Counted from the stretch's first letter, positions 49,677 through 58,028 are shown. The stretch is 64,000 nt of DNA from Faecalibacterium prausnitzii (GCF_003287405.1 NZ_PRLD01000006.1:109522-173521), one strand, 5' to 3'. Notes: generated from the sequence alone by a model not told the origin. Numbers and translations are program-made.

Positions 49677-50423
49677 ATGACCGCACTTTCCCCGCACCGC
49701 ACCTTCAGCGGCACCGCTCTGAAAACCATTGCCTGCATCACCATGCTGGTGGACCACATCGGCGCGTCCTGCATCGAGGCAGGTATCCTTACGCCCGGGC
49801 TGGACGCCGGCACCCTCTCGCAGGACACCCTTTCTGCCTACCCGCTGTACCGGCTGGACACGGTGCTGCGCTTCACCGGACGGCTGGCCTTTCCCCTGTT
49901 CTGCTTTTTGCTGGTGGAGGGCTTTGTGCACACCCACAACGTCAAAGGCTATTTGGGGCGGCTGGTGCTGTTCGGCCTTCTGAGCGAGGTACCCTTTGAC
50001 CTTGCGTTCTTCCGCACCTCCTTTGACCCGGGTGCACAGAACGTTTACTGGACTCTGGCGCTGGGCGTGCTGGCTATGGCAGGGCTCAAGCGCTTTGAAA
50101 AGGAAAACGGCCTGCCCGGCTGGCAGGGGCTTGTGTGGGCGGGCGGGTGCGCCGCACTGGCGCTGGCTGCCAATACCGACTACAACGCTATCGGCGTGAT
50201 CATCATCTGCGCGCTGTACCTCACCCGTGCAAACCGCAAGCGGCAGTGCCTTGCAGGCGCGCTGCTGTTTATGTTCGAGCTCACCGCCCCGCTGGCCTTT
50301 GTGCTGGTCTGGTTCTACAACGGGCAGCGCGGCGCGTGCAGTCCGCTGCAAAAGAAGGCCTTTTACTGGTTCTACCCGGTGCACCTGCTGGTGCTGGCAG
50401 GTATTACGAACCTGCTGCTGTAA
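49677..50423 (+). CDS. TraX-family membrane protein
   Basis: The 248-residue protein has seven or eight membrane helices with the TraX pattern: LKTIACITMLVDHIG near the start, a FTGRLAFPLFCFLLVEGFVHTHN stretch shown in part, VWFYNGQRG and FYWFYPVHLLVLAG near the end. TraX acetylates F pilin; chromosomal homologues are presumed membrane acyltransferases of unknown target. GAGGTG precedes the ATG at 49677. It is divergent from the LysR gene and has a paralogue at 62942. Confidence 0.9.
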   Translation: MTALSPHRTFSGTALKTIACITMLVDHIGASCIEAGILTPGLDAGTLSQDTLSAYPLYRLDTVLRFTGRLAFPLFCFLLVEGFVHTHNVKGYLGRLVLFGLLSEVPFDLAFFRTSFDPGAQNVYWTLALGVLAMAGLKRFEKENGLPGWQGLVWAGGCAALALAANTDYNAIGVIIICALYLTRANRKRQCLAGALLFMFELTAPLAFVLVWFYNGQRGACSPLQKKAFYWFYPVHLLVLAGITNLLL

Positions 50424-50429
50424 TTTTAC

Positions 50430-50520
50430 CGATAAAAAACGCAATGCCGGACAGTCTGCGGGCTGTCCGGCATTGTATTTTGGGGGAAGGGGTCGTAACG
50501 GAAAACAGCAGTTGCAGCGT
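50430..50520 (+). repeat. Long hairpin repeat, family B copy 5
   Basis: CAATGCCGGACAGTC (50442-50456) pairs with GGCTGTCCGGCATTG around TGCG, directly after the TraX-like gene and in its orientation. The right flank GGGTCGTAACGGAAAAC is shared with copy 3. Confidence 0.75.
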
Positions 50521-50751
50521 TGCTGCTATGGTAACTTTCTACCTGCCGTCAGCGCGCAGGGACGCTCCGCTGGGCCAGAGGCAGGGAGGGGTGTTCCGAC
50601 TCCCCCCTCCCTACCTCTGGACTCCACCCACCCCACAACGGGCCAAGGGCTGCTCGCCCTTGACAATCCTAAAGAAGAAGTCGAAGCACAAAAAAGCTAG
50701 CGCTGCGCCAGTCGGCGCTATCGCTTTAACGCTTTTTCGCTTCTCCATTTA
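50521..50751. other. Gene-free stretch with one strong inverted repeat
   Basis: No gene is supported. CCAGAGGCAGGGAGGGG at 50575-50591 is complementary to CCCCTCCCTACCTCTGG at 50604-50620 with one mismatch. Further on CAAGGGC-TGCTC-GCCCTTG forms a small hairpin. Nothing else is recognised. Confidence 0.5.
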
Positions 50752-50950
50752 TAGCCCCTCAGTCGCTGCGCGACAGCTCCCCCGAGGGGGAGCGAGCGTG
50801 CCCGCAAGCTTTGCGGTTTAACCGCAACCCTTCCCGTCATGCCAAAGGCTCCCTCCCAGAGGGAGCTGGCAAAACCGATAGGTTTTGACTGAGGGAGTTC
50901 AGGCGCCCCCTTGGGGGAGCTGCCGAACGGAGTGAGGCTGAAGGGGTCAC
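50752..50950. repeat. MITE-like repeat, family A copy 6
   Basis: It opens CCCCTCAGTCGCTGCGCGACAG and includes GCTCCCTCCCAGAGGGAGC and AAAACCGATAGGTTTT hairpins, closing with GTGAGGCTGAAGGGG. Here the ends read CCCCTCAG and CTGAAGGGG, a variant of the family terminus. Confidence 0.75.
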
Positions 50951-50998
50951 AAAAAGGAAAATCCCCCGCAGTTTTCACGAAACTACGAGGGATTTTCT
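50951..50998 (-). terminator. Terminator of the tRNA-Ser pair
   Basis: On the minus strand AAAATCCCTCGTAGTTTC pairs with GAAAACTGCGGGGGATTTT imperfectly and ends in CCTTTTTG. Confidence 0.75.
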
Positions 50999-51092
50999 TG
51001 GCGGAGTAGGAGGGATTTGAACCCTCGCGCCGTTGTTTAGACGACCTACGCCCTTAGCAGGGGCGCCTCTTCGGCCTCTTGAGTACTACTCC
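50999..51092 (-). tRNA. tRNA-Ser(GCT)
   Basis: The 94 bases have acceptor GGAGTAG, a long variable arm, anticodon loop CTGCTAA with GCT, T-arm GAGGG-TTCAAAT-CCCTC and an encoded CCA. Confidence 0.95.
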
Positions 51093-51126
51093 AGAGCAAA
51101 GTGCATTACACTTATTCAATAAAAAA

Positions 51127-51214
51127 TGGCGGAGAGAGTGGGATTCGAACCCACGGTACGTTGCCGTACGGCAGTTTTCAAGACTGCTTCCTTAAACCAC
51201 TCGGACATCTCTCC
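51127..51214 (-). tRNA. tRNA-Ser(TGA)
   Basis: The 88 bases have acceptor GGAGAGA, the serine-type long variable arm (GTACGGCAACGTAC), anticodon loop CTTGAAA with TGA, and an encoded CCA. It is the first gene of a two-tRNA transcript, 34 bases from tRNA-Ser(GCT). Confidence 0.95.
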
Positions 51215-51253
51215 TTGTGGACACTCGCGTTACGCCGTGTCGAATGCCTATTT

Positions 51254-51282
51254 ACTTTACCAGATTTACGCTGTTCTGTCAA
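51254..51282 (-). promoter_or_regulatory. Sigma-A promoter of the tRNA-Ser pair
   Basis: TTGACA (51277-51282) and TAAAGT (51254-51259) with a 17-base spacer on the minus strand. Confidence 0.7.
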
Positions 51283-51375
51283 GCCCTTATGCAAATTTTT
51301 TCTTTTTTCTGTACGATAGCTGCACAGCAGCCCCATTTACCACAACCTTTATTCGAAGTTTTTTTGGATTTTCTC

Positions 51376-51404
51376 TTTACAGAAACACCTTTTTGTTGTA
51401 TAAT
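51376..51404 (+). promoter_or_regulatory. Sigma-A promoter of the S24 repressor gene
   Basis: TTTACA (51376-51381) and TATAAT (51399-51404) with a 17-base spacer on the plus strand. Confidence 0.75.
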
Positions 51405-51445
51405 AAAACCAACATAAACCACCCATCGGGAAAAGGAGCATCATT

Positions 51446-52078
51446 ATGTCGTTTTCAGAGCTATTGAAGGAGTGCCGCAAAAAGCAGGGCGTCAGCCAAG
51501 CGGAGCTTGCCGCCAGACTGGGGGTCACCCAGCAGGCTGTCGGCAAGTGGGAAAGCGGCAAGTCCTCCCCCGACCCCTCCACTGTGGCCCGCATTGCGGA
51601 GCTGCTGAACACCACGGCGGACTATCTGCTGGGGCTGTACCGCCCGGTCAGCAATGTTTCTGCCCCCGAGGAGCGCTTTTTCGGCAGCTACACCGAGAGC
51701 CTGATCCCGGTCATCGGCACGGTAAAGGCAGGCTACGGCGCACTGGCCTTTGAAGAGGACTACGGGCAGGAGTACGCCCGGGTGAAGGACCCCGCCAACT
51801 ATTTTTATCTGGTGGTGCGCGGCGACAGCATGGAGCCCCGCATTCAGGACGGCGACCTTGCGCTGGTGCACAAGCAGGACACGCTGGAAAACGGCGACCT
51901 GGGCGTGCTGATCTACGGCGACGAGGGCGAGGGCACTTTGAAGCGCTACATCCAGCGCGGCAACTGCGTGGTGCTGCAGCCCTTCAACCCCGCCTATCAT
52001 GAGATGGTCATCAAGGGCGAGGACCTGAACCACCTGCACATTGCAGGCCGCGTGGTGGAGACCAAGGCCAAGTGGTAA
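51446..52078 (+). CDS. XRE-S24 repressor, LexA/CI-like, self-cleaving
   Basis: The 210-residue protein joins an XRE helix-turn-helix (about 1-62, QAELAARLGVTQQAVGKWESG) to an S24 peptidase domain. The Ala-Gly cleavage site is A95-G96 (KAGYG), the catalytic Ser is S128 (GDSMEP) and the Lys is K166 (TLKRYI). It should repress genes and cut itself when RecA filaments form. No phage genes surround it, so it may be a host damage-response regulator. AAAGGAG precedes the ATG. The DNA-repair-type pair follows 187 bases later. Confidence 0.92.
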   Translation: MSFSELLKECRKKQGVSQAELAARLGVTQQAVGKWESGKSSPDPSTVARIAELLNTTADYLLGLYRPVSNVSAPEERFFGSYTESLIPVIGTVKAGYGALAFEEDYGQEYARVKDPANYFYLVVRGDSMEPRIQDGDLALVHKQDTLENGDLGVLIYGDEGEGTLKRYIQRGNCVVLQPFNPAYHEMVIKGEDLNHLHIAGRVVETKAKW

Positions 52079-52099
52079 GCCGGATGATTTAAGCTTTCG

Positions 52100-52142
52100 T
52101 GGCTGAAGGCTTCCCCCGGACGGGGGAAGGCTTTTGTTCCGG
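52100..52142 (+). terminator. Hairpin after the S24 repressor gene
   Basis: GGCTTCCCCCG-ga-CGGGGGAAGGC with TTTTGTTCC after it. The arm sequence is one of the units of the family A repeats, so this may be a family fragment that now works as a terminator. Confidence 0.65.
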
Positions 52143-52264
52143 TAAGCGTTTGCTTTTTGTCAAAGACGTCCCCCTGTTTTTCATAAAGCCATCTGCTGTT
52201 TTGCGTATGGCTTTATTTTTTGACCCTTTTTCCCGGTTTTATCCTCTTTGGAGGTGTTTTTTGC

Positions 52265-53623
52265 ATGGAACAGACCCTGATGGACAAGCTGACCATTCTG
52301 GCGGACAGCGCCAAATATGACGTTGCCTGCACCTCCAGCGGGGCGTCCCGCACCGCGCGCCCGGGCACGGTAGGCAGCTGCTATGCCCCGGGCTGCTGCC
52401 ACGCCTTTACCGCCGATGGCCGCTGCGTCAGCCTGCTCAAGGTGCTCATGTCCAACTGCTGCTCCTTCGACTGCGGCTACTGCGTCAACCGCCGCTCCAA
52501 CGATATCCCCCGCGCCACCTTTGCGCCCCGGGAACTGGCAGAGCTGACCATGGAGTTCTACCGTCGCAACTACATCGAGGGGCTGTTTTTGTCCAGCGCG
52601 GTGCTGGGCACCCCGGACTACACCACCGAGCGGATGCTGGCGGTGCTGCGGCTGCTGCGGGGTGAATACCGCTTTGGGGGCTACATCCACGCCAAGGCTA
52701 TTCCGGGCACAAGCCCGGAGCTTTTGCAGCAGCTGGGGTATCTGGCCGACCGTCTGAGCGTGAACGTGGAGCTGCCCAGCGAGCGCAGCCTGAACTTGCT
52801 GGCCCCGGACAAGGGGCGGCACTCCATCTTCCGCCCCATGAAGCAGATCGCGGTGTCCGGCGCTGCCAGCCGGGAGGAGCTTACCCTTTACCGCCACGCG
52901 CCCAAATTCGCCCCCGCCGGGCAGAGCACCCAGATGATCGTAGGCGCTTCGCCGGAGACGGACTACCATATTTTAAAGCTGACCGAGGGGATGTACCAGA
53001 AATACGGGCTGAAGCGGGTGTTCTACTCCGCTTACATCCCGGTAGCCGAGGACACCCGCCTGCCCGCACTGGACACCAAGCCGCCCCTTCTGCGGGAGCA
53101 CCGGCTGTATCAGGCCGACTGGCTGCTGCGGTTCTACCAGTTCGAGGCGGACGAGATTCTGGATAAGGACAACCCCAACTTCAACCCCTATCTGGACCCC
53201 AAATGCAACTGGGCGGTGCAGCACTACGGGCTGTTCCCGGTGGACGTGAACCGCGCTCCCTTCGAGATGCTGCTGCGGGTGCCGGGCATCGGCCCAAAAA
53301 GCGCCCGGCGCATCTGGCGCGCCCGCAAGCAGGCGGCGCTGGGTCTGGACGAGCTCAAGCGCATGGGCGTGGTGCTCAAGCGGGCGCAGTATTTTATCAC
53401 CTGCCGGGGCTTTTCCGGGGCGCACCCGGGGCGCGGCACCGCCGGGCGGGAGCGCATTACCCGGGCGCTCATCGACCCCAACGTATTCAGCGGCAGCTGC
53501 GAGCAGCTGAGCCTGTTCAGCCCGCCCGCCGTAGACAACCTCATCGGGCAGGGCGTGCCGCCCCGGGCGGCTGTCCGCATGGTAAGGGAGGAGGCGGTGC
53601 AATGTCTTGCCAAGGCGCTGTAA
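52265..53623 (+). CDS. Putative DNA modification/repair radical SAM protein (TIGR03916 type)
   Basis: The 452-residue protein has an N-terminal Cys-rich part, the iron-sulfur motif CSFDCGYC (C66, C70, C73), a radical SAM barrel, and a helix-hairpin-helix near the C-terminus (LLRVPGIGPKSARRI). That combination matches the TIGR03916 group, presumed to act on damaged DNA, with spore photoproduct lyase-like chemistry as the nearest comparison. The activity is not shown. GGAGGTG precedes the ATG at 52265. It overlaps the next gene by 22 bases, the usual partner of the family. Confidence 0.9.
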   Translation: MEQTLMDKLTILADSAKYDVACTSSGASRTARPGTVGSCYAPGCCHAFTADGRCVSLLKVLMSNCCSFDCGYCVNRRSNDIPRATFAPRELAELTMEFYRRNYIEGLFLSSAVLGTPDYTTERMLAVLRLLRGEYRFGGYIHAKAIPGTSPELLQQLGYLADRLSVNVELPSERSLNLLAPDKGRHSIFRPMKQIAVSGAASREELTLYRHAPKFAPAGQSTQMIVGASPETDYHILKLTEGMYQKYGLKRVFYSAYIPVAEDTRLPALDTKPPLLREHRLYQADWLLRFYQFEADEILDKDNPNFNPYLDPKCNWAVQHYGLFPVDVNRAPFEMLLRVPGIGPKSARRIWRARKQAALGLDELKRMGVVLKRAQYFITCRGFSGAHPGRGTAGRERITRALIDPNVFSGSCEQLSLFSPPAVDNLIGQGVPPRAAVRMVREEAVQCLAKAL

Positions 53624-54399
53624 GCCCCAAGGGGGCGCGCAAGCTGCACGATGCCGATGTGGTCTACCTGTACGACGGCAGCTTTGAGGGCTTTTTGTGC
53701 TGCGTGTACGAAAGCTTTGCGCAGCACGAGCTTCCCTTTGCAGTGTGGACGCCCCAGCGGGAGACCGCCACCCTCTACCCGGTCAAGGACATCCCCACCG
53801 ACCCCGCCGTTGCCCGGCGGGTGTTCGCAAGCTTTGGCAAAAAGCTGGGCGCAGAGACCGAGTACCTTGTCAGCCGGAATTTTCTCTCCGGGCAGGAGGA
53901 CAAGGAACTGCTTCTGCTCCGCTTTCTGCATCTGGCCTTTGCGCTGGGCCCGGGCACGGTCAAGCGGGAGGGACACCCGGTGGTCGCGCCCCTCTACGCC
54001 ATGAAAAAAAGTCTGGACTGGGAGGTAGACAAGTTTCAGGGCTTTGTGCGGTTCGAGGAGCACGATGGGATGCTGGGCGCGGTCATCCACCCCAAAAATT
54101 ATATCCTCCCCCTGCTGCGCCCGCACTTCTGCGGACGCTTTCCGGAGGAGGATTTCATGATCTACGATGCCGTCCATCAGGCGGTGCTGCTGCACGAGGG
54201 GCACAGCACCCGGCTGCTGGAGCTGGCAGCGCCCTTGGAGCTGCCGCCGCCCAGTGCGCGGGAGCAGCAGTTTCAGGCGCTGTGGACGCAGTTCTACAAA
54301 ACGCTGGAAATCAAGGCGCGCCACAACGAAAAAGGCCGCATGACCCATTGCCCCAAGCGCTTCTGGGCGGATATGGTGGAGATGCAGGGGGAATTGTGA
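53602..54399 (+). CDS. TIGR03915 family DNA metabolism protein (DUF4130)
   Basis: The 265-residue protein shows VVYLYDGSFEGFLCCVYESF near the start, VSRNFLSGQEDK in the middle, and the C-terminal DUF4130 motif with IKARHNEKGRMTHCPKRFW. The family sits next to TIGR03916 radical SAM genes in many Clostridia and some fusions join it to uracil-DNA glycosylase, which supports a shared repair role. The ATG at 53602 has GGGAGGAGG upstream. Confidence 0.9.
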   Translation: MSCQGAVSPKGARKLHDADVVYLYDGSFEGFLCCVYESFAQHELPFAVWTPQRETATLYPVKDIPTDPAVARRVFASFGKKLGAETEYLVSRNFLSGQEDKELLLLRFLHLAFALGPGTVKREGHPVVAPLYAMKKSLDWEVDKFQGFVRFEEHDGMLGAVIHPKNYILPLLRPHFCGRFPEEDFMIYDAVHQAVLLHEGHSTRLLELAAPLELPPPSAREQQFQALWTQFYKTLEIKARHNEKGRMTHCPKRFWADMVEMQGEL

Positions 54400-54401
54400 A
54401 A

Positions 54402-54571
54402 CCCCTTCCGTCTGCTCACGCAATGCGAACTCCCCCAGTCTCGCTGCGCTCGACAGCCCCCTCGGAGATGGGGCCTTTGGCAAAACCGGAAACTTTGACG
54501 TACTGCCAAAGGCTCCCTCCCAGAGGGAGCTGGCAAAACCGTCAGGTTTTGACTGAGGGAGTTCAGGCGCC
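54402..54571. repeat. MITE-like repeat, family A copy 7
   Basis: The units CTCGCTGCGCTCGACAG, GCTCCCTCCCAGAGGGAGC and AAAACCGTCAGGTTTT are present, with GACTGAGGGAGTTCAGGCGCC at the right end as in copy 6. It lies between convergent genes. Confidence 0.75.
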
Positions 54572-54579
54572 AAAAAGGG

Positions 54580-54984
54580 TCATTTTCCTTCCGCTTCCAG
54601 TGCGCTTTCCACGCCCTTGAGCAGATCCTCTGCCGGGATGCCGTACAGCCTTGCCAGTGCCATCAGGTTAGAGGTGTTCGGCTCCGAGGTGCCATTCTCC
54701 CACTTGGACACTGCCTGCCGGCTCACACCGATGCTCTCGGCCACAAACTCCTGCGTCATCTTGCAGCGGGTGCGGTTCTCCTTGAGCATCTCGGAAAGTG
54801 ACTTGCGCACGATCTTGACTTCCTCCGTGAGCTTCGGCGGCTTTTCCAGATTGCGGGCAATGCGCCAGAGCAGGTAGAGTGCCGCCACGATGGCCACCGG
54901 CAGCAGCAGCTGCACGATCATCGTCGCGATGCTCACCGTCTGGAGCGCTCTGAAAAAAAGGTTGGTCAGAAAATCACTTTTCAT
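54580..54984 (-). CDS. Membrane-tethered XRE-family regulator
   Basis: From the ATG at 54984 (AAAGGAGG upstream) the product is 134 residues. An N-terminal membrane helix (about 15-42, ATMIVQLLLPVAIVAALYLLW in part) is followed by a short linker and a C-terminal helix-turn-helix, MTQEFVAESIGVSRQAVSKWENG, at about 75-97. The helix-turn-helix stays in the cytoplasm while the helix pins it to the membrane. The order, membrane first and DNA-binding last, is unusual; most such regulators carry the helix at the end. Confidence 0.85.
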   Translation of the reverse strand: MKSDFLTNLFFRALQTVSIATMIVQLLLPVAIVAALYLLWRIARNLEKPPKLTEEVKIVRKSLSEMLKENRTRCKMTQEFVAESIGVSRQAVSKWENGTSEPNTSNLMALARLYGIPAEDLLKGVESALEAEGK

Positions 54985-55144
54985 ATTCGTTTCCTCCTTT
55001 GGAAGCTTTCTCTTGTGGTTTTTGTGGCACGATTCTAGCACAAAAGCCCGGTTGCGTCCACCAACCAGAGCGCAAACTCCGGTTGCGGCGCATATTTTCA
55101 GCCTATTGGGGCAGATAATTCACAAAAACGTTGCATCTGCATCG

Positions 55145-55172
55145 TTGCAACGGGCAAAACCTATGGTATACT
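55145..55172 (+). promoter_or_regulatory. Promoter of the cyclophilin gene
   Basis: TTGCAA (55145-55150) and TATACT (55167-55172) with a 16-base spacer and an extended TGG before the -10. The -35 lies in the palindrome CGTTGCAACG, and CGTTGCAT occurs again 15 bases upstream. Confidence 0.65.
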
Positions 55173-55251
55173 ATAAGGGATATCCGGGCAGGCATTTCTG
55201 CCCACCAACACCCCCGCTGCGGGGTCAACACAAAAGGAGTATTGTAGCGTT

Positions 55252-55728
55252 ATGGTTCGCATTACTATGGAAGACGGCGGCATCATCGACATCGAGCTGA
55301 ACGAGGAAGTTGCCCCCATCACCTGTGAGAATTTCAAAAAGCTGGTCAAGGAAGGCTTTTACAACGGCCTGACCTTCCACCGTGTCATCCCCGGCTTTAT
55401 GATCCAGGGCGGCTGCCCGCTGGGCACCGGCACCGGCGGCCCGGGCTGGAACATCAAGGGCGAGTTTGCCGCTAACGGCGTGAACAACCCCCTCAAGCAC
55501 ACCCGCGGTGTGATCAGCATGGCCCGCAGCATGAACCCCAACAGCGCAGGCAGCCAGTTCTTCATCATGCATCAGGATGCACCTCATCTGGACGGCCAGT
55601 ACGCCGCCTTTGGCAAGGTGGTTGCCGGCATGGACGTTGTGGATAAGATCGCTGCCGTCCGCACCGACTGGAACGACAAGCCCACCACCCCGGTCAAGAT
55701 GGCCACCGTGGAGCTCATCGAGGGCTAA
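55252..55728 (+). CDS. Peptidyl-prolyl isomerase, cyclophilin type
   Basis: The 158-residue cytoplasmic enzyme speeds cis-trans change at proline bonds. Family motifs are complete: FHRVIPGFMIQGG with the catalytic Arg, GVISMARSMNPNSAGSQFFI and FGKVVAGMDVVDKI. The ribosome site is AAAGGAG about 12 bases before the ATG. It is a single gene with its own promoter and terminator. Confidence 0.96.
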   Translation: MVRITMEDGGIIDIELNEEVAPITCENFKKLVKEGFYNGLTFHRVIPGFMIQGGCPLGTGTGGPGWNIKGEFAANGVNNPLKHTRGVISMARSMNPNSAGSQFFIMHQDAPHLDGQYAAFGKVVAGMDVVDKIAAVRTDWNDKPTTPVKMATVELIEG

Positions 55729-55740
55729 AATTTGATACCA

Positions 55741-55777
55741 AAAATCCCGACACCTTACGGTGCCGGGATTTTTTTAT
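55741..55777 (+). terminator. Terminator of the cyclophilin gene
   Basis: AAAATCCCGACACC-TTAC-GGTGCCGGGATTTTTTT. Confidence 0.9.
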
Positions 55778-55783
55778 TATAGA

Positions 55784-55883
55784 GACCCCTTCCGTCATCG
55801 CCTACGGCGATGCCACACTCCCCCTTTTGTCACCGCAGGTGACAAAAAGGGGAATCTGCCGAGCGTAGTGAGGCTGAGGGGGT
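55784..55883. repeat. MITE-like repeat, family A copy 8
   Basis: CCCCTTCCGTCATCGCCTACGGCGATG, then CCCCCTTTTGTCACCGCAGGTGACAAAAAGGGG and GAGCGTAGTGAGGCTGAGGGGG. The ends are the CCCCTTC/GAGGGGG variant, as in copy 6. Confidence 0.7.
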
Positions 55884-55884
55884 A

Positions 55885-55942
55885 ATTTTCCCGTGAAAAC
55901 GCAATGCCGGGCAGCCCGCAAGCTGTCCGGCATTGTGCTATT
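55885..55942 (-). repeat. Long hairpin repeat, family B copy 6
   Basis: CAATGCCGGACAGCT pairs with GGCTGCCCGGCATTG around TGCG on the minus strand, just after the metallophosphoesterase stop. It shares its stem with copy 5 and the TTTTCACGGG flank with copies 1 and 3. Confidence 0.75.
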
Positions 55943-57895
55943 TTAACGCGCCTTTTTCCTGCGCCGGAGCTTGCGCACCAGCTTGCGGAGCAACAGCACA
56001 AGGCATACCACCAGTACAACGGCGGTGAGAATGATGCCAAGGAGGATAAAGGTAAAGCGGTTGGGCTTTTTCAGCAGCGCGGAAAGGCTGCGGCTGTCCT
56101 CCACCTTTTTGCGGTCGTGCAGGGTGCTGTAATAGTCCGGCACGTTGCCGATGCCGTCGCCGTCGGTGTCCTCAAACGACGCCATGTACCGCGCAATGGC
56201 GTCCCAACCCTTCAGCTCTTTGCCGTTTTCGGTCAGGATCACATCCTCAAAATCTTCGATGGGTGTGCCGTCGGCGTACTTCGGCACGATGGACAGAATG
56301 CCGTAGGACATATCCGTCACGGCGCTCAGCATCTGCCCGCTGTAAAGGTCGGCCACGATGCGGTACAGCTTGTCGTCCTGCAGCTCCACGCGCTGCCCGT
56401 CCTTGACCAGATAGACGTCCGTCACCTTGTTCAGCAGCAGACGGTGGGGGTTGTAGGTAAAGTTCAGGCCGCTGCAATACAGCCGCGCGGTGGTCATGAA
56501 GTCCGACACGGAAGCGTCGATCTCGGCGGCGGTGCGCAGTTCCTTGCCGGTGAGATAAACCTCGATGAGGGGATAGCCCGGCACGCCGTCCGCGCCGATG
56601 CCCAGCGAGAAGGAGTTGAACACCTGCTCCACCGTGATATCGCCCCGGGCGTAGGTGTCGCGCACGGTGCCGCTGGGCACGACTGCCAGATCCACCGGTA
56701 CGCCGTCATAGTCGGCGGCGTTCTCCACCGCGTACACGTAGGCGTCCGCGATGATATCGCCCAGATTGTGCTCGGTGTGCACCTTGCCCAGATCCTTCAG
56801 GTTGGAGAAAACAACATCGTTTTCTGCCAGCACCTGATCCTTGGTGTAGCCGAACTGCGCCAGATAATCCTCGTCCACCGTGTCCATAAAGCGGTCGATG
56901 ACCTCTTGCGTTTGTGCATCGGCGGGGATGTCGGCGGTGATGGGGATCAGCTGGTAATCGGTCACCTGCCAGCGGCCGTCCGCTTTTTGTGCCATGGTAA
57001 GGCTGCCCAAATTTTTGCCGTATTCGCCGCAGGAGACCACATAGGTGTCCCCGTGCCGGATGGGTTCCCGGATGCGGCTGTGGGTGTGGCCGCTCAGGAT
57101 GAGGTCGAGCTCAGGCACACCTTTAGCCAGCAGCTCGTCCTCAGACTTTTTGGGATCGTCCCAAGTGCCGCTGTGGGAAACGCAGACGATCATATCCACG
57201 TTTTCGTTCGCCTTGATCTCTGCCACGGTGGCCTTTACCGCCTGTACCGGGTCCTTGAATTTCAGCTCGCAGGTGGGCGCGCAGGAGAGGGCATCCTTGC
57301 CGAAAACGCCCACCACGGCAATGCGCACATCGCCCTTCTGCACCACGGTGTAGTCCTGCACGCCGTAGGCGGCAAAGGCGTCCTTGAGCAGCTGCTGGCC
57401 CTCGGTAAGACCGGCGCTTTCCATAGCGTCCCAGTCCACATTGCAGACCACGATGGCCGGGACGGCATCGCCGGAGGTGCGGGCACTGGTAAGCATATTG
57501 GCAAGCCCCTTGGAGCGGTAGTCGAACTCGTGGTTGCCGAAGGTGGTCACATCGTAACCCATGCAGCCCAGCATCCGCAGCTCTGCGGCCTGCGTTTCAA
57601 ACACCGTCTGGATCAGGGTGCCCATGGAAAAGTCGCCGCCGTCGATCACAAGGGTGTCCGGGTCTTTGGCGCGCTGCGCCTTGATGAGGGTGTTGGCGCG
57701 GGCAAAGCCGCCGATGTCCGTTTCCTCATCCTCCACCACGGTGGTAAAGGTGTTCAGGTGGGAGTGGGTGTCGTGGCTGAACAGGATATCCAGCGTTTTG
57801 CCCGTCTCCGGTGCCTGCCCATAGGCGGCGGGGATGCCCAGCAGCACTGAAAAAAGCAGCAGCACAGCCGCCGTCATGGCGAAAAGTTTTTTCAT
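55943..57895 (-). CDS. Secreted 5'-nucleotidase-family metallophosphoesterase
   Basis: The 650-residue protein has a signal peptide (cleaved near GQA, about 27) and a C-terminal membrane helix followed by LRKLRRRKK, so it is held at the outer face. The N-terminal half is a calcineurin-like phosphoesterase: HDTHSH, DGGDFSMG, GNHEFDYR and SGHTHSR. The C-terminal half is the 5'-nucleotidase substrate domain. A DTDGDGIGN stretch near residue 585 resembles a dockerin/EF-hand calcium loop. It probably removes phosphate from nucleotides outside the cell. Confidence 0.92.
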   Translation of the reverse strand: MKKLFAMTAAVLLLFSVLLGIPAAYGQAPETGKTLDILFSHDTHSHLNTFTTVVEDEETDIGGFARANTLIKAQRAKDPDTLVIDGGDFSMGTLIQTVFETQAAELRMLGCMGYDVTTFGNHEFDYRSKGLANMLTSARTSGDAVPAIVVCNVDWDAMESAGLTEGQQLLKDAFAAYGVQDYTVVQKGDVRIAVVGVFGKDALSCAPTCELKFKDPVQAVKATVAEIKANENVDMIVCVSHSGTWDDPKKSEDELLAKGVPELDLILSGHTHSRIREPIRHGDTYVVSCGEYGKNLGSLTMAQKADGRWQVTDYQLIPITADIPADAQTQEVIDRFMDTVDEDYLAQFGYTKDQVLAENDVVFSNLKDLGKVHTEHNLGDIIADAYVYAVENAADYDGVPVDLAVVPSGTVRDTYARGDITVEQVFNSFSLGIGADGVPGYPLIEVYLTGKELRTAAEIDASVSDFMTTARLYCSGLNFTYNPHRLLLNKVTDVYLVKDGQRVELQDDKLYRIVADLYSGQMLSAVTDMSYGILSIVPKYADGTPIEDFEDVILTENGKELKGWDAIARYMASFEDTDGDGIGNVPDYYSTLHDRKKVEDSRSLSALLKKPNRFTFILLGIILTAVVLVVCLVLLLRKLVRKLRRRKKAR

Positions 57896-57999
57896 GGCGT
57901 GTTCTCCTTTTGTTGCGTCCTTATTTTTTTCGGCTCAGCCGAATTTTTACAGCATCAGAAAAGTAATACCACTCTATAAAAATCAACCATCCGTCCGTT

Positions 58000-58028
58000 A
58001 TTTTAGCATAAGTGCACAAAATAAACAA
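58000..58028 (-). promoter_or_regulatory. Promoter of the metallophosphoesterase gene
   Basis: TTGTTT (58023-58028) and TAAAAT (58000-58005) with a 17-base spacer. The leader is about 100 bases and contains CGGCTGAGCCG. Confidence 0.6.

Noticed and set aside
9902..55883. CRISPR array as an explanation for the recurring intergenic sequences
   Set aside because: Copies are kilobases apart, differ in length, carry inverted ends and are not separated by unique spacers; no cas gene is present.
55904..57850. Plus-strand open frame of about 648 codons opposite the metallophosphoesterase gene
   Set aside because: It is a mirror of a well-supported secreted enzyme. The GC-rich codon use keeps the antisense frame free of stops. 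Its translation is His- and Gly-rich without any domain.
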